Of a stretch of 5,489 nt of DNA, positions 1 to 5,471 are shown piece after piece. Made by a program: the position numbers and the translations under genes. The notes below the pieces were generated by a model. It saw only the letters and a list, made by a program, of their open reading frames with translations, was not told the origin of the DNA and made no database searches. Each line of letters opens with the position of its first letter. Within the stretch, counting starts at the first letter, position 1. Source of the stretch: Campylobacter sp. Lineage in GTDB: Bacteria > Campylobacterota > Campylobacteria > Campylobacterales > Campylobacteraceae. Location: NCBI GenBank assembly GCA_024680445.1, contig JAILCJ010000100.1, positions 1 to 5,489 of the forward strand, written 5' to 3'.

Positions 1-139
1 AAATTTGCTTTAGAAAATTCGCAATGTTTTATCAATTTTGCTTTTTTAAATTATCAAATTTGATGTTGTAAATTCGCAATTTTAGACCAAATTTAGCCTT
101 GTCAAATATGCCTGATTACTCTTTGGATTTTTGGATTAT
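1..139. repeat. Array block 1 (partial), closed by linker at 88-139
   Basis: This is the right end of a higher-order repeat unit. It holds one edge-truncated element (octamers at 0 and 33, the second degenerate as CAATTTTG) and one complete element (55/88, the second as CAAATTTA). It ends in the linker at 88-139, recognised by GCCTTGTCAAATATGCCTG followed by a T/G-rich stretch ending TTTTTGGATTAT. The module order matches the right part of block 4. Confidence 0.8.
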
Positions 140-354
140 CAAATTTGGTTTTAAATTATCAAATTTGATTTTGAAAATCCGCAATGTTTCATCAAATTTG
201 CTTTTTAAAATTATCAAATTTGATTTTGCAAATTCGCAAATTTTCATCAAATTTGAACCTAAAACTATCAAATTTGATTTTGCAAATTCGTAAACTTGCA
301 CCAAATTTGGCTTTATCAAATTTGACTCTAACTATTCTTTGGATTTTGGATTAT
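140..354. repeat. Array block 2, three elements plus linker
   Basis: A 215-bp higher-order unit. It opens with a lone octamer at 140, then elements at 160/193, 215/248 and 269/302, separated by 14 and 13 bp. The closing linker (302-354) has diverged: it carries an extra exact CAAATTTG at 317 where other blocks have CAAATATG, CAAACATG or AAAATATG, and it lacks the CCTGATT motif. Compared with block 4 it carries one more 33+21-22 bp module, consistent with gain or loss by recombination or slippage. Confidence 0.8.
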
Positions 355-632
355 CAAATTTGGTTTTAAATTATCAAATTTGGTTTTGCAAATCCGAAAA
401 GCTACATCAAATTTGATTTTTGGCACACTAAGAAATATCAAATTTGGTTTTAAAAATCTGCAATGTTTTATCAAATTTGCTTTTTTAAATTATCAAATTT
501 GGTTTTGAAAATTCGCAATATTTCATCAAATTTGAACCTAAAACTATCAAATTTGATTTTGTAAATTCGAAATTTTAAACCAAATTTAGCCTTGTAAAAT
601 ATGCCTGATTGCTTTTTGGATTTTTGGATTAT
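355..632. repeat. Array block 3, four elements plus linker
   Basis: The longest unit in the window, at 278 bp. It opens with a lone octamer at 355, then elements at 375/408, 439/472, 494/527 and 548/581. The second octamer of the last element is CAAATTTA. Between the first two elements lies a longer spacer of 23 bp with unique sequence around 422-436 (GGCACACTAAGAAAT), unlike the 13-14 bp spacers elsewhere. The closing linker (581-632) matches that of block 1 closely. Confidence 0.8.
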
Positions 633-788
633 CAAATTTGACTTGGAATTATCAAATTTGGTTTTAAAAATCCGCAATGTTTTATCAAATTTACTTTTTT
701 AAATTATCAAATTTGATTTTGCAAATCCGTAAACTTGCACCAAATTTGGCATTATCAAACATGCCTGATTGCTTTTTTGGTTTTGGAT
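633..788. repeat. Array block 4, two elements plus final linker; right array boundary
   Basis: The last unit of the array. It has a lone octamer at 633, then elements at 653/686 (second octamer CAAATTTA) and 708/741, then a linker from 741. The linker keeps ATGCCTGATTGCTTTTTTGG but breaks off at about 788, where the next unit would start with ATTATCAAATTTG. The sequence becomes ATAGCTAGCTAT instead. From there to the recO stop there is no further CAAATTTG. Confidence 0.75.
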
Positions 789-881
789 AGCTAGCTATGA
801 AAAAGCATTTGAAAACTACAAAAAACACTTAAAATTGCAAAGAAAAATACTTAAAATCGTTAAAGATAAAAGCGTTTAAGT
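787..881. other. Spacer between repeat array and recO 3' end, with 12-bp palindrome
   Basis: A non-coding stretch that begins with the perfect palindrome ATAGCTAGCTAT (787-798) at the array boundary. It continues as A-rich sequence on the plus strand with no CAAATTTG. ACTTAAA (849-855) and TTTAAGT (875-881) can pair directly after the recO stop, but the stem is only 7 bp with a long loop and has no following T-tract on the minus strand. It is not a convincing recO terminator. Confidence 0.4.
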
Positions 882-1496
882 CTAGAAACCTTCACAGACG
901 ATTTGATAAAGTTTATCTACTTGTTCGTCGTTTAGCCAAACGCAAGATTTATTTTTAAAAAGCGTTTTGATAAGCAAGGCATCAAAGCTATTATGCCCTA
1001 GGCAGTGGGTGTGGGCGGGTAAAAAACCACGAGCTAAACAAAGCTCATTTGCTATGGGTTCATCGCACAAAAAACACTCAAAATCATCATGCAGTCTTCC
1101 TTCGTGGGCGAGAATTTTCGTATAAGTTTCGATGATGAGTCTTTTGGGGTTTTGCAAGCCAAATTTATGCGTCATGGCGTCAAGTTCGTTAAAATATATC
1201 TCGTCAAGTTCGCCCGCATCACGCAAATGCGCATAAAGCAGTCGTATAAAATTTTGCCAGATGATGACGCGTTGGCGGTTTGTTTGCCATTTAAAACCTA
1301 GATGCATGACATTTCGCAGCTGAGGGAGAAAATTTACATTTTTTACAAGCTCAAAATCTATCTTGTTGCCAACCATTATGCTTGGGTGCCTAGCCCCATA
1401 AAATCGGTAAGTTTTAAGCAAAATGTCCGTACTTAGGATAAAAACTAACAAATCCTCTTCTTTGACTTTTTGCACTCTTAAAATGTAACCTTGCAA
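882..1496 (-). CDS. recO: DNA repair protein RecO (recombination mediator)
   Basis: Probable RecO, which in the RecFOR pathway binds single-stranded DNA and helps load RecA at gaps. The product has 204 residues, shorter than the roughly 240-residue E. coli protein; a short form is, to my knowledge, usual in epsilonproteobacteria. The N-terminal start MQGYILRVQKVKEEDLLVFILS fits the RecO oligonucleotide-binding fold, and the R31-F32-Y33-G34 region fits its second half. A cysteine cluster, Cys141-x2-Cys144-x8-Cys153-x11-Cys165, matches the zinc-binding cysteines found in many RecO proteins. The start is TTG at 1496, which gives the family-like N-terminus. AAAGGG at 1504-1509 lies 7 bases upstream. 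An ATG at 1498-1500 is out of frame. The gene stands 342 bases downstream of the dus gene and ends 94 bases before the repeat array. The family call rests on overall pattern and is less certain than for accD or dus. Confidence 0.85.
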   Translation of the reverse strand: MQGYILRVQKVKEEDLLVFILSTDILLKTYRFYGARHPSIMVGNKIDFELVKNVNFLPQLRNVMHLGFKWQTNRQRVIIWQNFIRLLYAHLRDAGELDEIYFNELDAMTHKFGLQNPKRLIIETYTKILAHEGRLHDDFECFLCDEPIANELCLARGFLPAHTHCLGHNSFDALLIKTLFKNKSCVWLNDEQVDKLYQIVCEGF

Positions 1497-1503
1497 ACAT
1501 TAA

Positions 1504-1509
1504 CCCTTT
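1504..1509 (-). promoter_or_regulatory. Ribosome binding site of recO (decides a TTG start)
   Basis: On the minus strand AAAGGG is followed by TTAATGT and then TTG. The 7-base spacing suits the TTG at 1496, which opens the RecO reading frame. The ATG at 1500-1498 lies only 3 bases from the GGG and is in another frame. Confidence 0.6.
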
Positions 1510-1601
1510 GAAATTTCGCCTTTTTTGGCATTTTAAACCTTGCTTATTTAGTTTTTTAAAATATCGCCACCATTTTTGAAAAATAAGCTAAGAAAATCTA
1601 G

Positions 1602-1607
1602 ATTTTA
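1602..1607 (-). promoter_or_regulatory. Candidate -10 box for recO
   Basis: On the minus strand TATATTTTTGTAAAATC gives a TAAAAT box preceded by TG-like and T-rich sequence, as in Campylobacter sigma-70 promoters. It would give a leader of about 100 bases. A second TAAAAT at 1530-1535 is closer to the gene and equally possible. The support is weak because the base composition favours chance matches. Confidence 0.25.
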
Positions 1608-1776
1608 CAAAAATATAGCTTTATAAAAAGTCTAAATTTTGCCAATTTTGCCTTTAAATATCTAAAAATCGCCTTTTTAAAACTCACTTTTGCTCACAAG
1701 AGCATAAAATTTTTGCTCGATTTTAAAACTTTATTCAAAAAACAAAGCCAAATTTGATATATTTATCATTTAAAAA

Positions 1777-1801
1777 ATCAAATTTATAGTCCAAATTTGA
1801 T
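1777..1801 (-). terminator. Candidate Rho-independent terminator after dus
   Basis: On the minus strand ATCAAATTT, a 7-base loop and AAATTTGAT form a perfect 9-bp stem followed directly by TTTTTT. It lies 38 bases downstream of the dus stop codon and is in the right orientation only for minus-strand transcripts. The stem has a single G-C pair, so it is weak on its own. It is built from the same CAAATTTG-type sequence that fills the array at 1-788. Confidence 0.45.
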
Positions 1802-1838
1802 AAAAAAGCAAAAAATTTAAAGCAAATTTCAAAGATTT

Positions 1839-2756
1839 TTAGAAAAAATCCACTATTTTTTGGCGAAATTTACCTATCTCATCTATACGATTTATCTCGT
1901 CTCTAAATGCGGTTGCGTCGGCTTGATGTTTGCTGTATTGATGTAAATGTTTGCGAAAAATCGCCACCCCTTTTTCGCCATAATGTTCTATCATGGCGTC
2001 AAAATGTGCCAAGATGATTTGTTTTTTAAGCTCTTTGCTTGCGGTTTTGCCGTTTTTTATCTCACTAAAAATCCATGGATTGCCTATGCTGGCTCGTCCT
2101 ATCATTAAGCCATCGGCATTAGTTTTTGTTAAGATTTCATTTGCATTTTGAGAATTTATGTCTCCGTTTGCGATAACAGGAATTTTAACACTGGCTTTGA
2201 CCTCGCCTATCGCATCATAATCAACCTTAGCACTGTATCCACCGGCTCTGGTTCGCCCATGAACGGCTATGTAGTCAAGTTCGCAGTCTTGACAAATTTT
2301 AGCGATCTGGCAGTGAATTTTGCTGTCAAAACCTAGTCTGATTTTTGCAGAAGTTAATAATTTGTTTGAATTTTGTTTTATAGTTTCTAAAATTTCTTTT
2401 AGCAAATCAAGATTTTTAAGCAAGGCAGAACCGGCATTTTGACGAACGACTTTTGGCACTGGACAACCGCAGTTTAGATCTATCCCGTCTATGCCCTCGA
2501 CTTCGTTTAAAAGCAAAATGGCTTTTTTGATGATTTGCGGATTTGAGCCTGCTATTTGGACTATAAAAGGCTTTTCATTTGGTGATTTTTTAAGCATTTC
2601 TCGGCTTTTTGAACTATCGTAAACCAAGGCATTTGCACTTATCATCTCGCTAGTGGTAACATCGCAGCCGAAATTTTTAACCACATTTCTTAGTGGCAGG
2701 TCAGAAAAACCTGCCAAAGGTGCTAAAAATAGCGGTTTAGCGTCAAAATTTATCAT
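1839..2756 (-). CDS. dus: tRNA-dihydrouridine synthase (Dus family, DusB-like)
   Basis: A flavin enzyme that uses NADPH to reduce uridine to 5,6-dihydrouridine in tRNA. The 305 residues cover the normal family length. An N-terminal TIM barrel shows LAPLAGFSDLPLR (11-23; FMN-binding first strand), GIDLNCGCPVPKV (91-103) with the expected catalytic Cys98 in the GCP motif, and NAGSALLKN (107-115). It continues with KIRLGF (138-143), VHGRTRAGGYS (165-175), ANGDI (196-200) and GLMIGRASIGNPWIF (216-230), which fit the FMN phosphate-binding end of the barrel. The last 70 residues are the helical tRNA-binding domain. The ATG overlaps the stop of the upstream membrane-protein gene as ATGA and has no strong ribosome binding site of its own, so translation is probably coupled. 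It is the last gene of the operon. Dus subgroup (A/B/C) and target uridine cannot be read from the sequence. Confidence 0.95.
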   Translation of the reverse strand: MINFDAKPLFLAPLAGFSDLPLRNVVKNFGCDVTTSEMISANALVYDSSKSREMLKKSPNEKPFIVQIAGSNPQIIKKAILLLNEVEGIDGIDLNCGCPVPKVVRQNAGSALLKNLDLLKEILETIKQNSNKLLTSAKIRLGFDSKIHCQIAKICQDCELDYIAVHGRTRAGGYSAKVDYDAIGEVKASVKIPVIANGDINSQNANEILTKTNADGLMIGRASIGNPWIFSEIKNGKTASKELKKQIILAHFDAMIEHYGEKGVAIFRKHLHQYSKHQADATAFRDEINRIDEIGKFRQKIVDFF

Positions 2757-3754
2757 TTATAAAATAAAGATGACGATGTAGTTTTAGAGTTATCTCGCAA
2801 AAATAATAAGGTTTTTATCTTTGTAAATTCGTCCGGATCGCTGTTATTTAGGGCTTCTCTTAGCTCGTCTATGAGTCCAAGCTCATAAAGTGCATATACC
2901 CATGCCTCATCGGCGTCAGCGTGTATGCCTTTTAGCTTTTCAAATATCGTTTTATAGCCGTCTGGTGTGAGTTTGTTTTGAAGCATTATCGCGGCGTCTA
3001 GATACTGTTCTTTTGAAATTTTATCTTGATTTAAAAGATCAAACATTTCATCGCCACTTATGCTAAGCTCATCATTTACATAACGTTTGATAAGTCCCAT
3101 GATCTCGTCTGAATTTAGTTTTGCATAGCCATAACGTTTGATATCGGCAAAATCGCCGACTTTTAATAGTTTTTCATAGGCTACATTTTTGAGTTTATCG
3201 CTGTTTGTAGCGTCTTTTAGGATTTGTAAATAATAATCCGCTTCATTTTGAATTTTATTTATCTCGTTTTGAATAAAAAGTGGATTATCTTTTGGGAGTT
3301 TGAATTTTTTAAGATCGCTAACTTCGCCTTTTTTGACATTTCTTACGACATTTATGATGTTTGCAAGATTCTCGTTATCTACGCTATTTTCTGCATAAAG
3401 TCCCCAAGGCGAAAGAACTTTTGTAATACCGCTTGAAGTCTTAAAAAGATCGCTTTTAAAGTCTTTGTTGCTCGGAAGTCCTAGTAAAATTTCTTTTGCC
3501 ATGTCGTTATAAAGTGAAGTGTCTTTTTTGATATTTCGCTTAAATTTGTAGTAAGCAAGGCTATGATAAAGCATGTGAGCTATGGTAAGCAAGACAAAAA
3601 TCACTATCGGCAAAGCTATCCAAATCGCAACTGGTTGCGTTAGCGAGAAACCAAGCAAATTTAAGGTATATGTGCTATTGTCTAAGACATAAACGCTCAC
3701 GACGACCAAAATTAGGTAAATAAGTGAATACACTACAAATTTTCTTGTTCCCAT
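2753..3754 (-). CDS. Two-TM membrane protein with helical cytoplasmic domain, function unknown
   Basis: Not assigned to a characterised protein. From the ATG at 3754 it has 333 residues. Two hydrophobic segments (about 6-24 and 41-60) flank a 16-residue loop, and TM2 is followed by the basic stretch KFKRNIKKD (70-78). This predicts both ends in the cytoplasm. The remaining 270 or so residues are charged, rich in predicted helix and free of cysteine. The C-terminal part (about 165-320) has a TPR- or HEAT-like texture, for example DEAWVYALYELGLIDELREAL (282-302). The membrane hairpin, with an asparagine and hydrophobic residues in its loop, resembles the LapA (DUF1049) layout, but that is only an impression. 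ATG 3754 is preferred because AAGGGAG (3760-3766) lies 5 bases upstream. An in-frame TTG at 3784 would overlap dksA and has no such site. It overlaps dus by four bases. Confidence 0.85.
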   Translation of the reverse strand: MGTRKFVVYSLIYLILVVVSVYVLDNSTYTLNLLGFSLTQPVAIWIALPIVIFVLLTIAHMLYHSLAYYKFKRNIKKDTSLYNDMAKEILLGLPSNKDFKSDLFKTSSGITKVLSPWGLYAENSVDNENLANIINVVRNVKKGEVSDLKKFKLPKDNPLFIQNEINKIQNEADYYLQILKDATNSDKLKNVAYEKLLKVGDFADIKRYGYAKLNSDEIMGLIKRYVNDELSISGDEMFDLLNQDKISKEQYLDAAIMLQNKLTPDGYKTIFEKLKGIHADADEAWVYALYELGLIDELREALNNSDPDEFTKIKTLLFLRDNSKTTSSSLFYK

Positions 3755-3759
3755 CTTTG

Positions 3760-3766
3760 CTCCCTT
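3760..3766 (-). promoter_or_regulatory. Ribosome binding site of the membrane-protein gene
   Basis: AAGGGAG on the minus strand, 5 bases before ATG 3754, is the strongest Shine-Dalgarno match in the window. It overlaps the last bases of the dksA stop codon (TAAGGGAG), so ribosomes ending on dksA finish on top of it. It supports the start at 3754 over the in-frame TTG at 3784. Confidence 0.75.
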
Positions 3767-4118
3767 ATCTTTGAGTTTTTTCAACTATTTCGCGGCAAAT
3801 TATACAATACTTTGCATGTGGTTTAGCTTTCATGCGTGCCATTGCGATATCTTCTTCGCACATTTCGCAAATTCCGTAAGTTTTATCCTCTATCTTTTTA
3901 AGTGAAGTTTCTATCTCTGCAAGTTCGGTTTGTTGTTGTGCTGAAATTGATTGACCGATCAATTCGTCTGAACTTATGGACGCTATGTCCGCTTCGTCAA
4001 CTGCTCCACAATCCCTTCTTGCCCCAGCTTCGTTGGTGGCGTCTGCTAAATTTTTTAGAATTTGTGCTTTTCTAGTTAAAAGCAAATTTTTGAAATAAGA
4101 TAAGTCTTTGTCGTTCAT
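3765..4118 (-). CDS. dksA: DksA-like RNA polymerase-binding transcription factor
   Basis: A DksA/TraR-family protein, which enters the RNA polymerase secondary channel and, usually with ppGpp, shifts transcription away from rRNA and ribosomal genes in starvation. The product has 117 residues, shorter than E. coli DksA (151), mainly at the N-terminus. A coiled coil spans about 5-80, and its tip carries D41-E-A-D44-I-A46, matching the DxxDxA tip motif needed for activity. A C4 zinc finger follows: Cys84-x2-Cys87-x17-Cys105-x2-Cys108, in the family context YGICEMCEEDI and KYCIIC. AAGGG (4124-4128), 5 bases before the ATG, overlaps the rlmH stop, and only 8 bases separate the genes. A C. jejuni homologue (Cj0125c, from memory) sits in the same gene order and affects stable RNA synthesis. 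The family is clear; ppGpp dependence in this organism is inferred. Confidence 0.93.
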   Translation of the reverse strand: MNDKDLSYFKNLLLTRKAQILKNLADATNEAGARRDCGAVDEADIASISSDELIGQSISAQQQTELAEIETSLKKIEDKTYGICEMCEEDIAMARMKAKPHAKYCIICREIVEKTQR

Positions 4119-4126
4119 TTAAACCC

Positions 4127-4585
4127 TTATTTGTGATATGGATGACCAGCTTTTATGCAAAGTCCCCTAAAAATTTGTTCAAAAAGCATAAGTTTTGCTA
4201 TCTTATGAGCCATGGTCATGGCGGACAAAGACACGCATATATCGGCTTTTTGTTTAATTTTTTCGCTTAATCCATAAGCCCCACCGATAAAAAAATTTAT
4301 CCGAGAATTTAGCTCGAAAATTTTTGCAAATTCTAAGCTGTCAAGGCTTTTGCCTTTTTCGTCTAGCACGACATTATAACCTTGATTCATATACGAAAAG
4401 TAAAGTTCATCATAGGCTTTTAATGCCTCGTTGCGTCCTAAATTTTGGGCTTTTGCTATCTTGTCATTAAAAAAAACCAAGTCTTTTATCTTGGCAAATT
4501 TTAAAGCCATTTTTGCATAGCCTTTTATCTCGTTATCAAAATTATCGTTGCTTGATTTTTGTATGCTATAAACATTGATATCCAC
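4127..4585 (-). CDS. rlmH: 23S rRNA (pseudouridine1915-N3)-methyltransferase RlmH
   Basis: A SPOUT-class methyltransferase that uses S-adenosylmethionine to methylate pseudouridine 1915 in helix 69 of 23S rRNA on assembled 70S ribosomes. The 152 residues are close to the usual 155-160. Family motifs are present in order: [16 protein letters not shown] (72-87), FFIGGAYGL (98-106; the SAM-binding knot loop) and [23 protein letters not shown] (119-141), then the diagnostic C-terminal HPYHK (148-152). The N-terminus [10 protein letters not shown] fits the family start. The start codon is GTG at 4585, placed directly after the accD TAA with no gap. AAAGG at 4596-4600, inside the last codons of accD, is 10 bases upstream. 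The nearest ATG (4573-4575) is out of frame. This tight junction suggests translation depends on accD translation. Confidence 0.95.
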   Translation of the reverse strand: MDINVYSIQKSSNDNFDNEIKGYAKMALKFAKIKDLVFFNDKIAKAQNLGRNEALKAYDELYFSYMNQGYNVVLDEKGKSLDSLEFAKIFELNSRINFFIGGAYGLSEKIKQKADICVSLSAMTMAHKIAKLMLFEQIFRGLCIKAGHPYHK

Positions 4586-5434
4586 TTATTTTTTGCCTTT
4601 TAGCAAAATATTAAGCATATCAGAAATAAATTTTTTGTGTTCATTTCGTGGCACGATAGCATCTATAAGTCCATGTTCGAGCAAAAATTCTGACCTTTGA
4701 AAACCATCTGGCAAGTCTGAACCTATGGTTTGCTTGATGACTCTTTGTCCCGCAAAACCTACCAAGGCACCGGGCTCTGCTATGATGATATCACCAAGCC
4801 ACGCAAAAGATGCCGAAACTCCGCCCATGGTTGGATCGGTCAATATAGATATGAAAGGCAATTTTGCTTCATCGAGAAGTTTTAAAGCGGCAGAAGTTTT
4901 TGACATTTGCATTAGCGAAAATGTGCTTTCTTGCATCCTAGCGCCACCAGAAGCACTAACTATAACGAGAGCGTTGCCTTTTTGTACCGCCCTTTTTATG
5001 GCACGAACGATTTTTTCGCCTTCGACTGATGAAAGCGAACCGCCCATGAAAGCAAAGTCAAATACTACAAGTTCTATTTCTAAGCCATTGCATTTGCCTT
5101 CGCCACAGATAACTGCACTAGTTCTACCGGTTTTTTGTTCGTTTTCTTGAATTCTTTTTTTATATGATTTTTTATCAACAAATTTTAGTGGGTCGACAGG
5201 TCTTAAAGTGCTATCAAATTCGACAAAACTATCTTCATCACAAAGCAATTTTATACGATCTAATGGTTTTAGACGCATATGATAAGCACATTTTGGACAG
5301 ACATTAAAATTTGCTTGAACTTCTTTATGATAAATAAGCGAGTGACAACCATCGCATTTGACCCAGTGAGATGGTGCTTCGCTTGGACTTGCTTGTGTCT
5401 TTCTAATGCTTGAAAATATATCAAGAAAACTCAT
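4586..5434 (-). CDS. accD: Acetyl-CoA carboxylase carboxyltransferase subunit beta
   Basis: The beta subunit of the carboxyltransferase half of acetyl-CoA carboxylase. With AccA (not in this window) it moves the carboxyl group from biotin on AccB to acetyl-CoA, giving malonyl-CoA for fatty-acid synthesis in the cytoplasm. The 282 residues are typical. The N-terminal C4 zinc ribbon is intact: Cys27-x2-Cys30-x15-Cys46-x2-Cys49. The crotonase-like core shows FDFAFMGGSLSSVEGEK (125-141), SASGGARMQES (160-170; oxyanion hole region), LTDPTMGGVSASFA (198-211) and AEPGALVGFAGQRVI (219-233). The ATG at 5434 is preceded by ACGGG, 6 bases upstream, and by a -10 box at 5466-5471. It is the first gene of the operon visible here. 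No missing key residue was seen. Confidence 0.97.
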   Translation of the reverse strand: MSFLDIFSSIRKTQASPSEAPSHWVKCDGCHSLIYHKEVQANFNVCPKCAYHMRLKPLDRIKLLCDEDSFVEFDSTLRPVDPLKFVDKKSYKKRIQENEQKTGRTSAVICGEGKCNGLEIELVVFDFAFMGGSLSSVEGEKIVRAIKRAVQKGNALVIVSASGGARMQESTFSLMQMSKTSAALKLLDEAKLPFISILTDPTMGGVSASFAWLGDIIIAEPGALVGFAGQRVIKQTIGSDLPDGFQRSEFLLEHGLIDAIVPRNEHKKFISDMLNILLKGKK

Positions 5435-5465
5435 ATTAAACCCGTCTTTCTAAAAAAATTGGCTG

Positions 5466-5471
5466 ATTATA
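5466..5471 (-). promoter_or_regulatory. -10 box of the accD operon promoter
   Basis: A perfect TATAAT on the minus strand, in the context TTTTAGCTATAATC, fits the Campylobacter sigma-70 pattern of an extended T-rich -10 region without a conserved -35. Transcription would start near 5458-5460, leaving a leader of about 25 bases that includes the ACGGG ribosome binding site (5441-5445). Only 18 bases upstream of the box are visible, so the rest of the promoter cannot be judged. Confidence 0.55.

Larger units (their letters stand above)
1..788. repeat. Tandem array of 41-bp CAAATTTG-N25-CAAATTTG elements
   Basis: Non-coding repeat array, truncated at the left edge. The self-complementary octamer CAAATTTG occurs 21 times, starting at 55, 140, 160, 193, 215, 248, 269, 302, 317, 355, 375, 408, 439, 472, 494, 527, 548, 633, 653, 708 and 741. 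One-base variants start at 33, 88, 581 and 686. Many copies extend to ATCAAATTTGAT. Eleven elements, starting at 0 (cut by the edge), 55, 160, 215, 269, 375, 439, 494, 548, 653 and 708, have a second octamer exactly 33 bp after the first. Inside they share RTTTTG after the first octamer and a core AATYCG (once AATCTG) at element positions 17-22. Elements within a block are mostly 13-14 bp apart. Homology stops near 788, where ATAGCTAGCTAT begins. Short reading frames exist on both strands but have no convincing ribosome binding sites and do not keep frame with the repeat. I cannot assign a function. Confidence 0.9.
1501..1838. other. AT-rich intergenic region between dus and recO
   Basis: 338 bases without a credible gene or RNA gene. 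On the minus strand it should hold the end of the accD-to-dus operon and the recO promoter. Two TAAAAT boxes could serve as -10 elements for recO: 1602-1607, in the context TTTTTGTAAAAT, and 1530-1535, about 34 bases before the TTG. Neither is distinctive in such AT-rich DNA. CAAATTTG occurs at 1749-1756 and 1792-1799, and CAAATTTA at 1779-1786. A hairpin at 1777-1801 is listed separately. TGCTC (1691-1695), GAGCA (1700-1704) and TGCTC (1714-1718) form alternating complementary arms. Confidence 0.6.

Noticed and set aside
51..64. DnaA boxes or replication-origin iterons (TTATC followed by A-rich sequence throughout the array)
   Set aside because: TTATCAAAT matches only part of the TTATCCACA consensus, and the shared TTATC is explained by the extended ATCAAATTTGAT palindrome. 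No origin genes are nearby.
99..369. Small plus- and minus-strand reading frames in the array (64, 67 and 61 residues)
   Set aside because: They are low-complexity translations of the repeat, lack ribosome binding sites, occur on both strands at once, and the 20-, 22- and 31-base spacings break any codon periodicity.
471..677. 68-residue minus-strand frame in the array, rich in KFD and SNLI
   Set aside because: It is a repeat translation only. The same peptide fragments appear in other frames of neighbouring blocks, and it has no ribosome binding site.
1..788. CRISPR array
   Set aside because: The repeats are short palindromes inside a longer degenerate element. The stretches between them are related to each other rather than unique spacers, and no cas gene is present.
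787..798. Intrinsic terminator for recO at ATAGCTAGCTAT
   Set aside because: The perfect palindrome leaves no loop and is not followed by a T-tract on the minus strand.
3755..3784. Ten-residue N-terminal extension of the membrane protein from TTG 3784
   Set aside because: It would overlap the end of dksA, start with TTG without a ribosome binding site, and place charged residues before a start that already has a strong AAGGGAG site.
4725..5150. 141-residue plus-strand frame
   Set aside because: It is antisense to the well-conserved accD core and has no family-like sequence. It is a shadow of the accD codon pattern.
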